A stretch of 64,000 nt of DNA. It comes from Loxodes magnus. Lineage: Eukaryota > Ciliophora > Karyorelictea > Loxodida > Loxodidae. The first letter of the stretch is position 1; the number at the start of each line of letters is the position of its first letter. The notes beneath the pieces were generated by a model. It was not told where the DNA came from. It did not search any database and worked only from the letters and a program-made list of their open reading frames with translations. The stretch lies in assembly GCA_946699065.1 (NCBI GenBank), contig CAMPDV010000044.1, forward strand, positions 620,001-684,000. Direction: 5' to 3'. A program made the translations under genes and the position numbers. This document shows, piece by piece, positions 61,138 through 64,000 of the stretch.

Positions 61138-62092
61138 AAAAAATGGAAAAAAACCCGGAAATCTAAACCTCGAATTCTAACCTTAAAGATCTATCTTAAG
61201 TCTCAGTTAACTAACAAGAACCAAGAATTCAAAAAAGATAAATCTACTTCTGTTAAGGATTGGGAAATACGGAATTTCCTAGCAAATTGAAAAAGCTTGA
61301 GAAACCCCACGAGCAAGACATTATTTAGCTTTATTCATTAATTGAGAAAATGAATACCAAAATATAGATCCTGAAGGCGGAAAACTTGAATCTTCGGCTT
61401 CTTTTGTAAGATAGAAAAAAGGAAGATCAAGACTTGATAAGTAAAGTTTATTTTTAAATTGAAAACTTAACTTCCTAATTTGAACTATTAGAAAAAAAAC
61501 TAGTAGAAAATCAATAGAAAATTAAAGAAGAAAATCGATTACCAATCAAAAAAAACTAACCTCAAACAGAAAAGATGGAAATTGAAAAAATAGAAAACAG
61601 AATCAAAATGTTAATTAAAACCTTTAATAAAATGTTGCTATTGTTGCCAAAAGGCTGGACATTTTTGGAGGTAATGTCCGAAGTGAAGAAGAGTGCTTGA
61701 TCAGCACCGTAAAGAATTTGGAACATCGAGGAGGCTATATTGTAACTAATTTGGAAGTATTTACAGAAAGAAGCTGATTCTAAATGATTCAAGTGTGACA
61801 CTAATCAAACAGGATCTTGGTATTTAATAGTAACAGAATTAATAGCTTTAAAAGGACAACAATGACCTTAGAATTTGTTTAGAGAAGCTGGAGAAAAATT
61901 ACAAGAAGATGGAAGAACAATTCTATGAGCTTATTGAAGAGAAATAAGAATTATCTCAGTTTGAAATTGATTCAGATGAAGACATGTACAGTTGAGTATT
62001 GAATATAGAAACTTTTATTGTCTTTAATTTGAGGAAACATTTCCTCTAATTAAAGATGACCCTAACCCTTATAGTTAAAATTAATTAATTAA
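61138..62092 (+). mobile_element. ORF1-only retroelement, copy B2 (955 bp)
   Basis: Same element as B1 in the opposite orientation, inserted in the duplicated GST upstream region with a perfect 19-bp target-site duplication. The ORF span is ATG 61143 to TGA 61993 (853 nt, again one base over 284 codons). Its extra base lies near 61,592, a different place from B1. The knuckle C-x2-C-x4-H-x4-C (CYCCQKAGHFWRQC) is complete here. The A run that is 9 in B1 is 8 here (61,548-61,555). The 3' end is a short TTAA-repeat tail, as expected for target-primed reverse transcription. The encoded protein would be a coiled-coil nucleic-acid-binding protein; no enzymatic domain. Confidence 0.88.
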
Positions 62093-62111
62093 TTAATTTT
62101 CTAGATAAATA
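62093..62111. repeat. Target-site duplication of element B2 (right)
   Basis: TTAATTTTCTAGATAAATA, identical to 61119-61137. Confidence 0.88.
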
Positions 62112-62188
62112 GTTATAATATGATCTATAATAATTATCTTCAGCATGAAAATAAGCTAAATCAGTTAGATAAATATTTATTATTAATT

Positions 62189-62201
62189 ATTATTTAAATC
62201 T
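62189..62201. repeat. Target-site duplication of the truncated LINE (left)
   Basis: ATTATTTAAATCT, identical to 63353-63365; it occurs once in GST copy A near 45,360. Confidence 0.75.
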
Positions 62202-63352
62202 ATGCAGAGAAGTCGCGTTCAAGTATTTAGTTGCAATGAAAAAGCTGTTTTTTAACTAATGAGATATAAGAATGTGACTCCTTTACATTTTAAAACTTTA
62301 TGCAGACTTTTTACATTAAGTAAAGAAGAATATGGAGGAGAACTAGTACCAAGGTGTATTCAAAAAGGAATGACTGAAGTTTTGAATAAAATTAGTCAAG
62401 TATGAGAATGATTTCAAGAACATCATTTTAAGCAGCAATTTCAACATTTGACGAATAATATTATATAGATTTAAGCTGGCTACCTTTTAAGCACATTATG
62501 GCAATAAAGTTTTTTAAATTCTATTAAAAAATGAAATAAGAAAGCATTGATTTTCCTAGATCGACAATAGGCTCTCTTTTCATTACCAACTGAAAAAAGG
62601 GATTTAAATACTATGATCAAGTTTAAGAATTATCAGACCTCTATAGTATCTACCTGTAGAATTCCAGGATTAGTAAAAATTAAAACACCTTTACTAAATA
62701 TATAAGAGAAAAAAAACAACAATATTTCTATAATACAACTACTCAAAAATTTAAGAGAATGAAAATAGCTAAAATATATACTGAGCAGTTTAGTAATCTT
62801 AACCAATCTCCAGTAATTACTAATACTAAGTTGAACAAAGAATTTAGAAAAGAAATGATCAGTGTATATAAACTTAGAATCAAATCTTATAATTTTCGAA
62901 AAGATCTTTAAGATCGTCACTATCCTATTGTTAATCCCTACTTTATGTGTGGAGAGTATGATATATTCGAGCAAATTTTTAGATGTATATACTATTCTAA
63001 TATAAGAGATTGACTTTCGTAAAAAATTGGGAATTATGACTTAAGATGCCTTTTATTATATGTTTATGACTTATTAACTCCTTTCCGAAGTCTTATTTGA
63101 GATATTTAGATTTATAAATAAAAATATTCCATAAGAAACTTAATTCAAGAAGACGATAATTATTAGAAATTGAAAAAGCAAAAAAGGGAGAAATAAAAGA
63201 TGAGATTATAGAAAGAGTAATTAAAAATTGATGAGATCAAGATTATAATTAAAAAACATTAAAAACATTTACTAATGTCTATAATTGAATAAAGCAATTC
63301 TTGCAGTTATAGATGCTAAAAAACTCTTTTAATTTAAAATTTAAATTTAAAA
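62202..63352 (+). mobile_element. 5'-truncated LINE fragment (C-terminal part of ORF2)
   Basis: A 1,151-bp insertion, defined by comparison with GST copy A and flanked by 13-bp duplications. It encodes, in at least two frames, the region downstream of a reverse transcriptase. The first about 130 codons are one frame (FQLMRYKNVTPLHFKTLCRL, EEYGGELVPRCIQKG). Another frame has KEFRKEMISVYKLRIKSYNF, then PYFMCGEYDIFEQIFRC, matching the terminal Cys/His motif of LINE ORF2 with His changed to Gln and the first Cys lost. 5' truncation and an A/T-rich 3' end are typical of LINE insertion. No RT catalytic core is included. Confidence 0.7.
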
Positions 63353-63365
63353 ATTATTTAAATCT
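63353..63365. repeat. Target-site duplication of the truncated LINE (right)
   Basis: ATTATTTAAATCT, identical to 62189-62201. Confidence 0.75.
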
Positions 63366-63553
63366 AAGAACATCACTATAATTTGTCTTTTTCTGACCTA
63401 ATAAGAGCAATGTGTTTTAAATGTAATAAATAAAGACTTGCTAGATATAAGTTGAGTAATAAATAAATTTACATTTTAACTCTTTTATACATTAAGAAAT
63501 AGTTGTATACTCTTCTTTAATTATATATTTAATATTTCAAAGATTTCTATAAT

Positions 63554-64000
63554 ATGGTAGAACCAACCATAGTACTAGGATATTGGAAAATTAGAGGTTT
63601 AGTAGAAGTAGAAAAATGTTTATTGGAATTATTAGGATTGAAATATACAATAGAGTATTATGAAGTAGGCGAAGCACCAGACTTTTCTCGAGAATGTTGG
63701 AAGAGTGTTAAGGAATCGAAACCATTGGCTTTTCCTAACCTACCATATATGTATGATGGTGATGTTAAAATAAGTCAAAGCACAGCAATCGTAAGATATA
63801 TAGCTAATAAATATGGACCTCATTTACTTGGTGAAACTCCAGAAGAAAAAGCCTAAGTTGATATGTGCTGATATGAAATCTTTGATATTAAATGGACACT
63901 AACTTTGATTTAGTATGATTAAGATTTTGAAGCAAAAAAATAGAGCGCAATTGCATAAGCTTAATGCTAACTTGAAAGAGTTATAAAATATCTTGGATAA
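63554..64000 (+). CDS. GST: Mu-class-like glutathione S-transferase, copy B (3' end outside window)
   Basis: Paralogue of the gene at 45,565, same start and reading frame, including the TGA-Trp at codon 106. 149 codons are inside the window, with no disruption. Differences are few: Ser to Cys and Met to Lys in the SRESWMSVKESK region, and a cluster of changes after codon 112 (KMPLTMTCYGQ becomes KWTLTLIQYDQ). The active-site Tyr and glutathione-binding QSTAIVRYI are kept. The two retroelement insertions lie upstream, the nearer ending about 190 bp before the ATG, so its expression may differ from copy A. Confidence 0.93.

Larger units (their letters stand above)
61050..64000 (+). repeat. Duplicated GST locus, copy B (split by two retroelement insertions)
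   Basis: Blocks 61,050-61,137, 62,093-62,201 and 63,353-64,000 align in order with 45,190-46,100. The gaps are element B2 and the truncated LINE. Confidence 0.85.

Overview
The window looks like nuclear DNA of a ciliate that uses the karyorelictean-type code: TAA and TAG encode Gln throughout, and TGA is both Trp and the only terminator. Every convincing gene needs TAA/TAG read through. In-frame TGA falls on Trp positions conserved in the families concerned (RING-CH, PH, TRM10, OPA3 and b561 domains), while the same genes end at TGA. The DNA is very AT-rich, introns are tiny (16-26 nt, GT...AG), and about half the window is non-coding. That low density is unlike the compact somatic genomes of most ciliates but is compatible with a Loxodes-like karyorelict. 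The genus is my inference.

Layout. 1-11,846 (minus): the 5' part of one giant membrane-protein gene that runs off the window. 12.3-14.4 kb (minus): ribosomal protein eL39 and a NASP-type histone chaperone. 16.5-18 kb (plus): a small ORF and a cytochrome b5-front-end fatty-acid desaturase. 19.9-26.2 kb: OPA3-like, FHA/RING-CH, PH-ORD oxysterol-binding protein and TRM10 tRNA methyltransferase. 28-31.4 kb: a cytochrome b561-b5-reductase fusion and an ICMT/NnrU-like membrane methyltransferase. 33.4-37.3 kb: an ankyrin-TRF4-type nucleotidyltransferase and a multi-pass membrane protein. 39.3-44.3 kb: a cyclic-nucleotide-gated K+ channel with four mini-introns, a GT-C/ALG-like membrane protein and a UBC-fold protein. 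45.6-46.2 kb: a mu-class glutathione S-transferase.

46.6-63.4 kb is different. It is a graveyard of LINE-type retroelement pieces: broken coiled-coil/CCHC 'ORF1' genes on both strands, RT and ORF2 C-terminal fragments, and two near-identical 0.95-kb elements with perfect target-site duplications. It also holds one GC-elevated island full of hairpins. At 63.55 kb a second copy of the GST gene begins. Its upstream region matches that of the first copy but carries two retroelement insertions, which fixes the ends of both insertions exactly.

The genes are mostly unrelated housekeeping, lipid, membrane and signalling functions; I see no pathway cluster. Start and stop choices are limited by the ambiguous TGA: any in-frame TGA I read as Trp could in principle be a stop. 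I translated by hand, so long genes were sampled at several points rather than checked codon by codon.
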